Shown here piece by piece: positions 1-9,679 of a DNA stretch of 64,000 nt (within the stretch, counting starts at the first letter, position 1; each line of letters starts with the position of its first letter). A program made the translations under genes and the position numbers. The notes under the pieces were generated by a model. That model saw only the letters and a list, made by a program, of their open reading frames with translations. It had not been told where the DNA came from and did not search any database. The DNA comes from Streptococcus pneumoniae. GTDB taxonomy: Bacteria; Bacillota; Bacilli; Lactobacillales; Streptococcaceae. The stretch is taken from NCBI GenBank assembly GCA_040719455.1, contig JBFDTN010000001.1, positions 1,331,001 through 1,395,000 on the forward strand, written 5' to 3'.

Positions 1-1
1 T

Positions 2-2968
2 CAAAAAACCGACGACGACAAACACGCTCACTATCAACTGGATAAATCTCTAAAGTACACACCAAAGCAAGTCATCGCTCCTCTTGACGACATTCTGGAT
101 AAACTAGAGCCCCCTTTAAAAGAAGTAACCTACAAATCTACCCAAGTCTATCAAGCTCTTGGAATCACAGAGAACCAAGAAGAAACAATGGATAAACTTT
201 ATCTGGAACACTCTTTTGTTGATGTCCAAAAAAATGTGCGTGAATTTATCAAAAAAGTTCTCATCAACGATGATTCTATCCAGCTTAACAATCCAGACGC
301 TATCCATAAAGTAGTTGATTCTATCCTTGAAAATAAAGAGAAGGTCCTACTCAGCCTTGCTTATCTGAATCGCTGGTACGATGTCGCTTATGGAGACATC
401 AAATCCAAAGAGCTTACCATATATCGCCAAGATTTCTTTGGTATGAAAAATCAGCCTTTGGAATTACTGTTAAAAATTGGTAGCGAAGGACATAAAGGGT
501 ACGAACCACAAAATAACTATAAATACTATGCACGCTTGCTCGCATCCTTTACAGGCAAGTCAATTCTCCCTGAATTTTTAGAAAGCTATCGTGAGGCCTT
601 TTTGCCAAATATGAGCAACAACGATTGGTTTAAGAGCACATCAAAAGCCTATATTGTGGAAGAACCTTCTCACCATGTCACCGACTCATCTAGCAATCTT
701 TACGATCGACTCAAAGACCTATCTCGTCGCGACGAATATAGCACCAAGAAAAATCGACGACGTTTTCGAAATATGCTCCTACCACTGCTAACCATACCAG
801 AGCATAATCTTTATATTATGAATGTTCTTTCTACTATTATATTTGGAACCTACGAACGCTATATTGACCCAGAATTAAAACATTCCAGTCCAACTGAATA
901 CTACGAAAAGATAGCAGCATTCGAACAGCAAATCACAGATTCAGCCGAGAAGTTTCGACGTCATTTTGATATGTGGTATCGCATCCTTCCTGATGAATAT
1001 AAGGAACAAATGAAATTATACGTTCCTGTATGGGATTCCTTAGGGCGTTACCAAAAGAATCCTGAAACCAATCGGTACGAAGGCATTTGGTTCCCAGAAT
1101 ACGGAGAAGATTCCCCTGCTTCTATTCAAAATTTCTTTGGACCAGTTGGAGCTTACAATCCCTATGGCAACATCAAATATGTTGGAGCTTTTGCAGATGC
1201 GTTAGAAAAAGAAATTGTCTTTGTCATCACTGGTCTCATCAGTGAACGTGGAATCGGAACGCTTACTCATGAGATGGTGCATATGTATGATTACTACACC
1301 TATCTCTTGCGTAATGGCAGACGCCAATTCATGTGGCCAGAAGCCTTTCCAGAAGGGTTCCTTCAAGCACCAGATAATAGTGATGTTCCAATTATTGGTA
1401 TTAACTCCGTACTAGACCACACGCAAAATACTGACCGGCAGCGGTTCCACAATCTCAATCCTGAGCGGTTCCAAAATGCGGATGATTTGCAAGAATACAT
1501 GCATGGCATATTTGATGTCGTTTACATGATGGAATATGCTGAAGGAATGGCGGTTCTTGATAAGGATAAGGCAGTTCAAAAGAAGTGGTTCAGTAAGCTT
1601 GAAACCATTAACATTCCAAATGCAGATGGATACGATGAGGGGCGCAATGTTAAACGCCCGTTTACTGAGGAAGAATGGCAAACCATGTCTCTCAAGACTA
1701 TCGATGATTTGGTTGATTACAATGTCATGACCAATCGCAGCTATAATCCTACATACGATAAAACTATCGAATTTGATGATGAACATCCAACTCATCTCCT
1801 CCAAAATGGTTATGATATGATTACCCCATTTGGACCTATCTATGCTTCAGCTGAAAGTCCATCATCACCGGGAGATTTATCCTTTAAACGAACAGGACTT
1901 GAGCTACTTGCTGGCAAAGGTTTTGAAAAAGGACTGGTTCCTTATGCTTCCAATCAATACAAAGATGAAGCTTGGGCAGATAGCATTCAAGACTGGTCCG
2001 TCAGCGATCCCTTTGTCTTTAGGAAACTTCTCCCAGAATATAACGGTTCATTTGCAGCCTTTAAAAAGGCAATGTATCACGAACGTATCGATCAATTAGG
2101 AAATCTAAAACCAGTGACTATCCATTATTTAGAGCAAGATATCTCTGTTGATTCCTTTGAAACATTAATGAAGCTCATGAAAGAAGCCGTTAATCACGAT
2201 ATTGAAAAAGAATTAATTGATAATAGTGAAGAGTCCCAAGTAACCAAACTTGAAAAAGCGTTGCTAGACGCCTATCTCAAATCGACGGACGATTTTAGAA
2301 CTTCTATTTTTAAAGAAAAAGAAAGCAAACCTACTTCACCAGAAATCCCTAACAAATCTGATCAACCAACCATAACTACTGAAAGCAAGGTCATCGGACT
2401 TGTCCATGAACCAACACAAATCAAAATATTGAGCACAACAGCCGCACTTAATGGTGCTGTGGACTTAAAGGTACAAACACTACTAACTTCAGTAAGTGAA
2501 TTATCTGGTCACGACTATGACTTGTACGATATTGCTCTCTTCAATGAAAAGGGCGAACCAGTCCAACTCAATGGTGAAATCACAGTGGTCATTCCAAGCA
2601 AAGGAGCTGTCAAACAAGTCTATTCTGTCCTAAATGATATGGTAGAAGCATTGCCATTTGTTCAAAGTAAAGACCAAAAAGAAGTCATGTTTCACATCAA
2701 CCACTTCAGCCAGTATGCTCTCGTATATGCTACAACGGCGACCCCAATCATTCCTAAATCTCCTACTTCTTCATCAGCAGAATCTGATAAGAACCACTTG
2801 ATAATCAGCACTGTAAAAACAACGGCAAACAATCAAAAAATTGCAAAAGCAAGCTTCAAAGCAGATAAAACACTGCCTAAAACAAATAGCCAAGGGTCAC
2901 TTCTTGGCTTAACAGGACTGCTATTAGCTACAATGGGAGCTACAATCGTTATACGAAAAAAACAATAA
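2..2968 (+). CDS. M26-family (IgA1 protease/Zmp-like) zinc metalloprotease, C-terminally LPxTG-anchored; 5' end outside window
   Basis: The reading frame is open from base 2, so the N-terminus lies upstream of the window; 988 residues are visible. The zincin motif HEMVH is at 1268-1282, and the following segment (GLLQAPD-like, then MHGIFDVVYMMEYAEGMAVLD) resembles the C-terminal catalytic region of streptococcal IgA1 protease and ZmpB proteins; the Glu in that segment is a plausible third zinc ligand. After the catalytic part come a Ser/Thr/Pro-rich linker, a small beta-rich domain (about 2400-2730) and a sorting signal: LPKTN, a hydrophobic stretch and the tail RKKQ. The product should be displayed on the wall and cleave host glycoproteins or immunoglobulin, but its substrate cannot be read from sequence. 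Pneumococcal M26 enzymes usually carry the LPxTG motif near the N-terminus, so C-terminal anchoring is notable. The family call is firm; the substrate is unknown. Confidence 0.85.
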   Translation, partial: QKTDDDKHAHYQLDKSLKYTPKQVIAPLDDILDKLEPPLKEVTYKSTQVYQALGITENQEETMDKLYLEHSFVDVQKNVREFIKKVLINDDSIQLNNPDAIHKVVDSILENKEKVLLSLAYLNRWYDVAYGDIKSKELTIYRQDFFGMKNQPLELLLKIGSEGHKGYEPQNNYKYYARLLASFTGKSILPEFLESYREAFLPNMSNNDWFKSTSKAYIVEEPSHHVTDSSSNLYDRLKDLSRRDEYSTKKNRRRFRNMLLPLLTIPEHNLYIMNVLSTIIFGTYERYIDPELKHSSPTEYYEKIAAFEQQITDSAEKFRRHFDMWYRILPDEYKEQMKLYVPVWDSLGRYQKNPETNRYEGIWFPEYGEDSPASIQNFFGPVGAYNPYGNIKYVGAFADALEKEIVFVITGLISERGIGTLTHEMVHMYDYYTYLLRNGRRQFMWPEAFPEGFLQAPDNSDVPIIGINSVLDHTQNTDRQRFHNLNPERFQNADDLQEYMHGIFDVVYMMEYAEGMAVLDKDKAVQKKWFSKLETINIPNADGYDEGRNVKRPFTEEEWQTMSLKTIDDLVDYNVMTNRSYNPTYDKTIEFDDEHPTHLLQNGYDMITPFGPIYASAESPSSPGDLSFKRTGLELLAGKGFEKGLVPYASNQYKDEAWADSIQDWSVSDPFVFRKLLPEYNGSFAAFKKAMYHERIDQLGNLKPVTIHYLEQDISVDSFETLMKLMKEAVNHDIEKELIDNSEESQVTKLEKALLDAYLKSTDDFRTSIFKEKESKPTSPEIPNKSDQPTITTESKVIGLVHEPTQIKILSTTAALNGAVDLKVQTLLTSVSELSGHDYDLYDIALFNEKGEPVQLNGEITVVIPSKGAVKQVYSVLNDMVEALPFVQSKDQKEVMFHINHFSQYALVYATTATPIIPKSPTSSSAESDKNHLIISTVKTTANNQKIAKASFKADKTLPKTNSQGSLLGLTGLLLATMGATIVIRKKQ

Positions 2969-3075
2969 GATTTTTCCTAAACTCCATTACCAGAAAAAGT
3001 TACACTCATTCTGCAACTCCTTTTTCTTTACCGCTGAAATATGTGAACATTTCTTCAAAATAGTGAAATATTTCT

Positions 3076-3117
3076 CACTTTTCTGAATCAATCTGGCATA
3101 TAATGAAAGCGTAAACA
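3076..3117 (+). promoter_or_regulatory. Promoter of the C69 dipeptidase gene with a cre-like (CcpA) site
   Basis: A perfect -10 TATAAT lies at 3099-3104; the -35 region is weak (a candidate TCACTT-like hexamer about 18 bp upstream). Overlapping the -10 is TGAAAGCGTAAACA at 3104-3117, one mismatch from the catabolite-responsive element consensus TGWAANCGNTWNCA. This suggests CcpA repression in glucose, which is an inference. Confidence 0.5.
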
Positions 3118-3152
3118 TTTACAGATAAAAAACATAGAAAGGTAGGTTTATT

Positions 3153-5243
3153 ATGAAATCTACACATTTAAAAGCCATCTTTGCTACTGCTCTTTTCTCT
3201 GCAGTTATCTTATCAGCTCAGTCTGCGGAAGCCTGCTCTGCCTTTATCATCGGTAAAGACTTGACCGAAGACGGGACTTATCTATTTGGCCGGACCGAAG
3301 ACTTTCCTTTCCAAGAAGAAAATGCCGAACACAATAAAAACTTTATCGTCCACGAAGCTGCTGATTATAGCAATGGAGAAGTCCTCCACGATGGAGATAC
3401 AGGATTTACCTATCCTCATGCAGAACATGAGATGAAATACACTGCTGTTCCTGATGCGGAGCGAGACGAGGGTGAAAATCTCAATGGAACATATGGTGCA
3501 CACGGTTTTAACGAAGCAGGTGTATCCATGTCGGCGACTGTAACCACCACTCCAAACAAATGGCAAACAGGAAATTGGAAGAAAATCGCCAAAGAAGATC
3601 CCTTCTTCAAATACGAACCTTTCTTTAAAGAATACTATAAAGAATATGACACTGCCTATCAAGCAGAGCTAGATGCTGGTCAAACTCCTGAAGAAGCCGA
3701 GCAAAAGGCAGACCAAGCAGCTTACTACAAAGCCCAAAATATCACCGAAGAAAAACAAGGTGGACTTGGTGAATCTAGTATGATTGACCTTGTTTTACCA
3801 CGGGCAAGAACAGCTCGTGAAGGAATTGAAACCATTGCCAAAGCCATTGATGAACATGGTGCCTATGACGGCAACACCATCGTCATTGCAGACAAAAAAG
3901 AATTGTGGTACATGGAAATTCTATCTGGTCATGAATACGTTGCTATCAAGTATCCTGCTGATAAATTTTCTGTATTCCCAAATACCTACTTTCTAGGCAG
4001 TGTTGATTTTTCAGACAAGGAAAATGTGATTGCTTCTAAAAATGTCGAAGCCCTTGCTAAGCGAGTAGGTTCTGCTACTTATGATAAGGATGGAAATTTC
4101 CTCATTGCTCGCTCTTATAGTACCAATGATTATGCTGAAGCCAATCGCTCTCGAGTCTACGCAGGTATCAAACTCCTAGACCCCAAAGCCAATATCAGCT
4201 ATGATGACCCTTACTACGATTTCCTACGTTCTCCAACAGACCCTAGCCGGAAATACAGTATTCGCGACGCCTTTGAGATTCAACGCAATCGCTTTGAACA
4301 TTTACCAGAATATAAGCCTGATGATCAAATGCCTGAGACAGAGTCAAAAACATGGGTAAACAATGATGTCGAATATAGCCATCCTGTATATAAGTATGCT
4401 TTGGGAAATAAAAATGTGATTGATCCTCATATCTACCAAGTCAATCCAGATCTGCCAGAAGGCTTCGGTGGTGTTGCCTGGATGGCACTCGGTCAATCTC
4501 GTAATACCCCTTACATCCCTTATTATGGAAATATCACTAAAACACCAAAAGAATTCCACTCTCAAACCACTACATACGATGGCAATTCTTGGTACTGGAC
4601 TGCTCAGAATATTGATAAATTAGTATCTGAACACTATGATTTATTTGGCAATACCATTCAAGAACGTTGGAAAGCTCTTGAAAATGCAGAAATCAAACGA
4701 CAAAACCTGCAAAATTCCTTCTACAAAACAGCGGGTATTACTTCCCAAGAAGCAAGCGAAAATGTTACCAAGGATTTTCTTGCCCTAGCAGAAGTTGTTT
4801 TTAAAGAAATGAAAGTGGTCGAAGACAAAATTCAACTAGCCATCAAGGGAGATAAAAAAGCCCTCGCCTATCTCAAAGATTTCTCGACACTACCAACATT
4901 ACCAGAATTACATCTTGATAAACGTTATCAAGTCGATCCTGATCCAACCAGCATCGAAAAACCTCAACTAGATTTAAGCCAGCTGTCCTCTCATACATCT
5001 CAAGTAAGACCAATTCATCAGCAGCAAACGTATCTAGCTAAACCCGTGATTTCTCCGGTTGCACATCCACTCAAAACTCAAAAGGCTCAGGCTATGCCAG
5101 AGACCACTACTAACATTAAAGAGAACACTAGCCCATCTTTACCAAAAACAGGAGATAAAGCATCTAGCATTCTCGCTAGTCTTGGTCTTTCTCTTCTCAC
5201 TCTTTCTAGTTTCTTTGGCAAAAAGCACCGTGAAAAACACTAA
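3153..5243 (+). CDS. Secreted C69-family dipeptidase, LPxTG cell-wall anchored
   Basis: This 696-residue protein has a signal peptide (residues 1-27) ending just before Cys28 in the context AEACSAF. In C69 (PepD-type, Ntn-hydrolase) dipeptidases the N-terminal Cys freed by processing is the nucleophile, so signal-peptide cleavage may also activate the enzyme. The C69 domain fills about residues 28-540, including GRTEDFPF and GHEYVAIKYP segments. A helical linker follows, then the sorting signal SLPKTG, a hydrophobic helix and KKHREKH. The RBS AAAGGTAGG precedes the ATG. It should hydrolyse dipeptides at the cell surface and is flanked by two other anchored peptidases. A hairpin at 5299-5328 ends the transcript. 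Confidence 0.88.
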   Translation: MKSTHLKAIFATALFSAVILSAQSAEACSAFIIGKDLTEDGTYLFGRTEDFPFQEENAEHNKNFIVHEAADYSNGEVLHDGDTGFTYPHAEHEMKYTAVPDAERDEGENLNGTYGAHGFNEAGVSMSATVTTTPNKWQTGNWKKIAKEDPFFKYEPFFKEYYKEYDTAYQAELDAGQTPEEAEQKADQAAYYKAQNITEEKQGGLGESSMIDLVLPRARTAREGIETIAKAIDEHGAYDGNTIVIADKKELWYMEILSGHEYVAIKYPADKFSVFPNTYFLGSVDFSDKENVIASKNVEALAKRVGSATYDKDGNFLIARSYSTNDYAEANRSRVYAGIKLLDPKANISYDDPYYDFLRSPTDPSRKYSIRDAFEIQRNRFEHLPEYKPDDQMPETESKTWVNNDVEYSHPVYKYALGNKNVIDPHIYQVNPDLPEGFGGVAWMALGQSRNTPYIPYYGNITKTPKEFHSQTTTYDGNSWYWTAQNIDKLVSEHYDLFGNTIQERWKALENAEIKRQNLQNSFYKTAGITSQEASENVTKDFLALAEVVFKEMKVVEDKIQLAIKGDKKALAYLKDFSTLPTLPELHLDKRYQVDPDPTSIEKPQLDLSQLSSHTSQVRPIHQQQTYLAKPVISPVAHPLKTQKAQAMPETTTNIKENTSPSLPKTGDKASSILASLGLSLLTLSSFFGKKHREKH

Positions 5244-5298
5244 TTTGGTACAGTTTCAACCCTAGGATAAACAAATCACACTATTTCCATCAAAAACA

Positions 5299-5328
5299 AG
5301 AGGTTGAGAACTATCGTTCTAACCTCTT
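5299..5328 (+). terminator. Rho-independent terminator after the C69 dipeptidase gene
   Basis: AAGAGGTT-gAGAAC, a tatc loop, and GTTCT-AACCTCTT form a stem followed by a short T run. Confidence 0.7.
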
Positions 5329-5362
5329 TGTAAATATAGTGAATTTTCAAAGGACAATTATA

Positions 5363-8300
5363 ATGAATAAAAAGTATATCTTCACTTCCCTTCTAATCGC
5401 TCCCTTTCTTCTAGCAACAACTACATTTGCCGATGAAGAAGTTTCAGAAACAGCTATCACCGAAACACGAATCGTTGATACCAATAGCACAGAAACTTCT
5501 GAAACAAGTACCACGCAAAGTTCCGAAGCTAAAGAAACTACTGCGTCAGCAGAGACAACAGCACCTCTTCCAGAGACCGCCACTCTAGCTACACAACAAG
5601 ATTTAGCTGCAGTAACTAATACACCTATTACAACTGAAAATGCGGCGCAAACGGTTACTCACCAAGAAGCTGCTGAAACACTGCTTTCTTGGGCATCTAC
5701 CTCACCTAAGCAAATCGGCAAAGAAGAGGCCGATCGCCTACATTTTGCGCATAGCTTGGGACTTCTTCAGGAAGATACCGATGTCTCTAGTCCTGTCAAT
5801 ACAGACACACTTCGAGAAATGCAAACCATTGCTCAAAAGCTCCATGATGCTTATCGAGCTGAAAAGAAACAGCCACTCTTTCTAAACGGAAAGGCGCAGC
5901 CCATATTCCCATTTTCAACTGGAGCAAAAAGTAAGGGATATGACTATGATAAAAGCCACATCGTGCGGCATGTTGTTTATGTCGAGACAGATTTCGATAC
6001 CGATGGTGATGGCAAAAGAGATTTGGTCAAGGCTTTGGTACAAGTGCCAAAAGCAGCCGTCAACGGAGATTTCAAAGCCTCCACCATCTTTGAAGCTCTT
6101 CCATATGTTACTGGAACGACCGGCGCTGCTACCTTAGAAGACTTAGGACTTCAAAAAAGCGGAACCTTTAATAACAATCAACTCTCTAGTCAGCCCGAAA
6201 AACGAATCCCCATCAAACACGTCAACGCCGAAGAAGCAGCTAGAAATGCTACTTCTTCCCAATGGTACTATCAAAATCCACTCGAAGACAATAAATGGGA
6301 CTATGAAGACTTAAATTGGTACAATTACTTCCTTGTTCGTGGCTTTGCTGTGGTCTCTAGCGCAGGTCTGGGTTCTTATGATTCTGAAGGTTTTAATACC
6401 GTGGGTTCCGAATTGGAAGTAGCTGCTTTCAAGGCAATCTTAGAATGGTTAGACGGTAAACGCGTAGCCTATACCGATAAGACCAGTAATATCGCTGTAA
6501 CAGCTGATTGGGCAAATGGAAAAGTCGGCATGACAGGTCTATCATGGGGAGGAACTACTAATTTCGCCCTTGCCGCAACAGGTATTAAAAATCTTAAAAC
6601 CATTGTTCCCCAAGCAGGAATCGCCAGTTGGTATGAATACCTCATGAGTCAAGGTACACCTTATAACGCAGAACCAAATAGCAATCTTTCTTGGTTATCC
6701 ACCTATGTATCTGGACGCGTCCTAGACACTGAGGATTGGGATTCTATCAAAGAAAACTACGCGGCCTATATCACACAACTGGACAAACAACAAAACACCT
6801 ACGATTATAATTATAGCCCAGTCTTTAAGGAACGAGATTACACCCTTCAGGCAGAAAATATCAACATACCTGCGCTTATCGTACACGGCTTGAACGATGA
6901 TATTGTAAAAACCAAAAACTTCGAACTCATGTATCAAGCTTTCAAAAAAGCAGGACAACTAGCAAAACTATATCTCCATCAAGGTAACCATATCGAACCA
7001 ACCGCTCTCATCTCAACAGATAAAAATGGTAAAAACATGCGTGTGTTCTTCGATCTGCTAAATAGCTGGTTCTCCCACTATCTCTATGATGTCGAAAATG
7101 ATGTCGAATCTCTGCCCGCCGTGACTGTCCAAAATAACTACGACCCTACCAAATGGACAAGCTATGATAGTTGGGAAACAAAAAACCATTTGTCACTGAC
7201 CACCGATGCTCCTCAAGATGAGCGCGCAACCATCACCAGTGAATATGTAAATAAAGCAGAAATTGACTGGCGTTACCGAGATGCAGCAGTTAGTTTTCAC
7301 TCATCACCTGCCAATCTTACCTATATCACAGAAGTACCTGAGACCACCACTATAAAAGGATCCATTCCTGTGAAATTTAGCGCCGCCCTAGCCAAAGGTT
7401 CCGGTACAAATTTACCAATCAATGTCCTTCTCGTTGATATTTCAGATGAAGAGTTTGAAGTAACAGGAGAAAATGTAGACTACGAAACCTATGGTTATCG
7501 TTATGCTTGGCAAGATAGTTACACAACAGATCCAAAAGGTTTCTGGCAGGGTAGCAATCTAAAAAGTAAAGCACTCAAACAATACGGCACGCTAAAAAGC
7601 AATTACAAAGTCATTGCTAACGGCTGGGTAAATCTACGCAATCCAAAATCTGATTTTGACTCTGCAAGCGCAAGCGAGAGTATTGACCCGCAAATCGGTG
7701 AGTTCCATGACTATACTGTCTATCTACAACCAACTGTTTATGAAGTCAAACAAGGGCACCGCCTTGCTCTTGTCTTAAACACTTACGACACCAATAGTAT
7801 CTATATTCCAGATGAATACCAGATCACTTTCAAAACAGATAGTATCAAGGCAAGTATTCCAACTGTACAAGAATCTCGAGTAGCTCAAGCAACATATAGC
7901 CCATCTTTAGGAACAGAACCGCATCGATTTGCCGTTCCAAGTCATACTATTCCAAATTTTGATAAACCAACCCTTATTTTAACACATGACGTTGGATCTG
8001 AGACACTTATCCTTGAAAAGCCAAGTCTATCCATTGAAGAAGCTATCAGACTGACCCAGCAACTTGAACAAGAAACACATCATGTTGATGTCGGAGAAGG
8101 TCTCAAAACACCAGAAAAACCTAATTTCCCATTAGAAAGCTATTTAGAAAGTCTAAAACAAACACATCATGTTAATATCGGAGAAGATCTCAAAACACCA
8201 GCAAAGCCTATTTTCCCATTAGAGAGCTATTTAGAAAGTCTAAAACAAACACATCATGTTGATGTCGGAGAAGGTCTCAAAATACCAGCAAAGCCTAATT

Positions 8301-8647
8301 TCCCATTAGAAAGCTACTTAGAAAGTCTAAAACAAACACATCATGTTGATGTCGGAGAAGGTCTCAAAATACCAGCAAAGCCTAATTTCCCATTAGAAAG
8401 CTATTTAGAAAATCTCAAACAAATACCAATAGCAACCTCAGTGACGAAAAATCATCACATCACCAGCCTATCTCAAGAAAGTGTCAATCATGAACAGGCT
8501 CCGCTCATGAAAATACGATCCACTCAAATGAAATCTGTAAAATCAGAACTTCCAAAAACAGGAACTCCTACGTCCTTTCTCCACTCTCTCCTAGGAGCAC
8601 TGGGACTGATTTTGACATTCTCATTTACCAAAAAACATAAAAAATAA
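5363..8647 (+). CDS. pepX: Surface-anchored X-prolyl dipeptidyl aminopeptidase (S15 family, LPxTG)
   Basis: The start is set at 5363 because AAAGGA stands 8 bp upstream; an ATG at 5339 has no RBS. The protein has 1094 residues: a signal peptide ending near TFA-DEE, a Thr/Ser/Glu-rich spacer, and an S15 alpha/beta-hydrolase with Ser394 (GLSWGG), Asp near 512-513 (HGLNDD) and His near 539-543 (HQGNH). A C-terminal jelly-roll domain typical of PepX/CocE follows, then four 29-residue repeats, LPKTG, a hydrophobic helix and KKHKK. It removes Xaa-Pro dipeptides from proline-rich peptides. Streptococci usually have a cytosolic PepX; a secreted, anchored version is known in some oral and pathogenic species. 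It may supply peptides together with the two upstream peptidases. Confidence 0.9.
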   Translation: MNKKYIFTSLLIAPFLLATTTFADEEVSETAITETRIVDTNSTETSETSTTQSSEAKETTASAETTAPLPETATLATQQDLAAVTNTPITTENAAQTVTHQEAAETLLSWASTSPKQIGKEEADRLHFAHSLGLLQEDTDVSSPVNTDTLREMQTIAQKLHDAYRAEKKQPLFLNGKAQPIFPFSTGAKSKGYDYDKSHIVRHVVYVETDFDTDGDGKRDLVKALVQVPKAAVNGDFKASTIFEALPYVTGTTGAATLEDLGLQKSGTFNNNQLSSQPEKRIPIKHVNAEEAARNATSSQWYYQNPLEDNKWDYEDLNWYNYFLVRGFAVVSSAGLGSYDSEGFNTVGSELEVAAFKAILEWLDGKRVAYTDKTSNIAVTADWANGKVGMTGLSWGGTTNFALAATGIKNLKTIVPQAGIASWYEYLMSQGTPYNAEPNSNLSWLSTYVSGRVLDTEDWDSIKENYAAYITQLDKQQNTYDYNYSPVFKERDYTLQAENINIPALIVHGLNDDIVKTKNFELMYQAFKKAGQLAKLYLHQGNHIEPTALISTDKNGKNMRVFFDLLNSWFSHYLYDVENDVESLPAVTVQNNYDPTKWTSYDSWETKNHLSLTTDAPQDERATITSEYVNKAEIDWRYRDAAVSFHSSPANLTYITEVPETTTIKGSIPVKFSAALAKGSGTNLPINVLLVDISDEEFEVTGENVDYETYGYRYAWQDSYTTDPKGFWQGSNLKSKALKQYGTLKSNYKVIANGWVNLRNPKSDFDSASASESIDPQIGEFHDYTVYLQPTVYEVKQGHRLALVLNTYDTNSIYIPDEYQITFKTDSIKASIPTVQESRVAQATYSPSLGTEPHRFAVPSHTIPNFDKPTLILTHDVGSETLILEKPSLSIEEAIRLTQQLEQETHHVDVGEGLKTPEKPNFPLESYLESLKQTHHVNIGEDLKTPAKPIFPLESYLESLKQTHHVDVGEGLKIPAKPNFPLESYLESLKQTHHVDVGEGLKIPAKPNFPLESYLENLKQIPIATSVTKNHHITSLSQESVNHEQAPLMKIRSTQMKSVKSELPKTGTPTSFLHSLLGALGLILTFSFTKKHKK
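8075..8422 (+). repeat. Four 87-bp in-frame tandem repeats in the surface PepX
   Basis: Repeat starts are at 8075, 8162, 8249 and 8336, exactly 87 bp apart. Each unit encodes 29 residues beginning THHV(D/N) and ending ESYLE(S/N)LKQ. Copies 3 and 4 are nearly identical, which suggests recent expansion. The region sits between the catalytic part and the sorting signal and is probably a wall-spanning stalk of variable length. Confidence 0.95.
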
Positions 8648-8654
8648 AAACTAT

Positions 8655-8687
8655 AAAAAGGATGAGCATTTTATCTCATCCTTTTTT
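8655..8687. terminator. Bidirectional terminator between pepX and mraY
   Basis: AAAAAGGATGAG and CTCATCCTTTTT form a 12-bp stem with A/T runs on both sides. It serves converging pepX (+) and the rsmH-mraY operon (-). Confidence 0.9.
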
Positions 8688-8690
8688 ACA

Positions 8691-9674
8691 TTACAAATAC
8701 ATCAAACACAAGGTCAAGATACTCATGACTAGACCAATGCCCCAGAAGAAGAAATCTACTTTCCATTCGCTCCAAGGCTCTCCGTGACCGCTCAAGCCAC
8801 CTAGTTCAAAATGGTGATGAAGAGGGGTCATACGGAAAATTCGTTTGCCACCCGTTAGTTTAAAATAGCTAACTTGAAGCATCACTGAGCTTGTCTCAAA
8901 GACATAGACCAAACCGATAAATAACAGAGTCCACTCTTTATGAAGAGCCATAGAGATCGCGGCTAACATACCTCCTAAGGCTAGACTTCCAACATCTCCC
9001 ATAAAGATTTTCGCAGGCTTGTGATTGAAAAGAAAGAATGCTAGCAATCCACCAATCATACTCACAATAATGAGCAAAATATCCAAACGACCTTCCATGA
9101 CAGCAATCACAGCATAAGCAGTCAGGCTAATCACCACAGAAATACTCGCTAAGCCATCAATCCCATCTGTCAAATTGACCGCATTTGAAAAGCCAACTAA
9201 CCAAAAAAGAACAAAAGCAAGATAGAAATACCCTAAATGAACAGGTATTCCAAAGACATCAAGAAGATCCGTACCGCCATGACGATCAAAGAAGATATAA
9301 AAGACGATTCCACCCACGATTTGAAGAGCTAATTTCTGCTTGGGGTTCAGCCCTTCGTTAATTTTTCGAAAGACTTTCAAAAAGTCATCCAAAAATCCAA
9401 CAACACCATACAAGGCAAGGATAAATAAGACCATCAAGGCAGAACTTGTCAACTGCCCTATCGCAAAACCTAGCACTAGACTCACCACTAGAGAAGCTAC
9501 CAAGAAAACAACTCCTCCCATGGTTGGTGTCCCTGCCTTGGCTTGGTGCTGCTTGACATCCTCATGCATTTGTTGCCCAGAAATACGGGCTTTTTGATAA
9601 AAACGGATAAAAGCTGGAATTCCCACACAAGTTGCAAGAAAGGTCAGAATACCAGCCACAATCACTACAAACAT
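8691..9674 (-). CDS. mraY: Phospho-N-acetylmuramoyl-pentapeptide transferase (lipid I synthase)
   Basis: This 327-residue polytopic membrane enzyme has the normal length for streptococcal MraY. Family signatures are visible: LDD near residues 95-97, NLTDGIDG at 167-174, GDVGS at 226-230 and the HHH motif PLHHHFE at 284-290. It transfers phospho-MurNAc-pentapeptide from UDP to undecaprenyl phosphate to make lipid I. It is the last gene of the rsmH-ftsL-pbpX-mraY operon, five bases after pbpX, and ends at the shared bidirectional terminator. Confidence 0.97.
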   Translation of the reverse strand: MFVVIVAGILTFLATCVGIPAFIRFYQKARISGQQMHEDVKQHQAKAGTPTMGGVVFLVASLVVSLVLGFAIGQLTSSALMVLFILALYGVVGFLDDFLKVFRKINEGLNPKQKLALQIVGGIVFYIFFDRHGGTDLLDVFGIPVHLGYFYLAFVLFWLVGFSNAVNLTDGIDGLASISVVISLTAYAVIAVMEGRLDILLIIVSMIGGLLAFFLFNHKPAKIFMGDVGSLALGGMLAAISMALHKEWTLLFIGLVYVFETSSVMLQVSYFKLTGGKRIFRMTPLHHHFELGGLSGHGEPWSEWKVDFFFWGIGLVMSILTLCLMYL

Positions 9675-9679
9675 TGACT

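Noticed and set aside
8075..8422. 87-bp repeats as a CRISPR array
   Set aside because: The units are contiguous, have no unique spacers and encode a protein repeat in frame.
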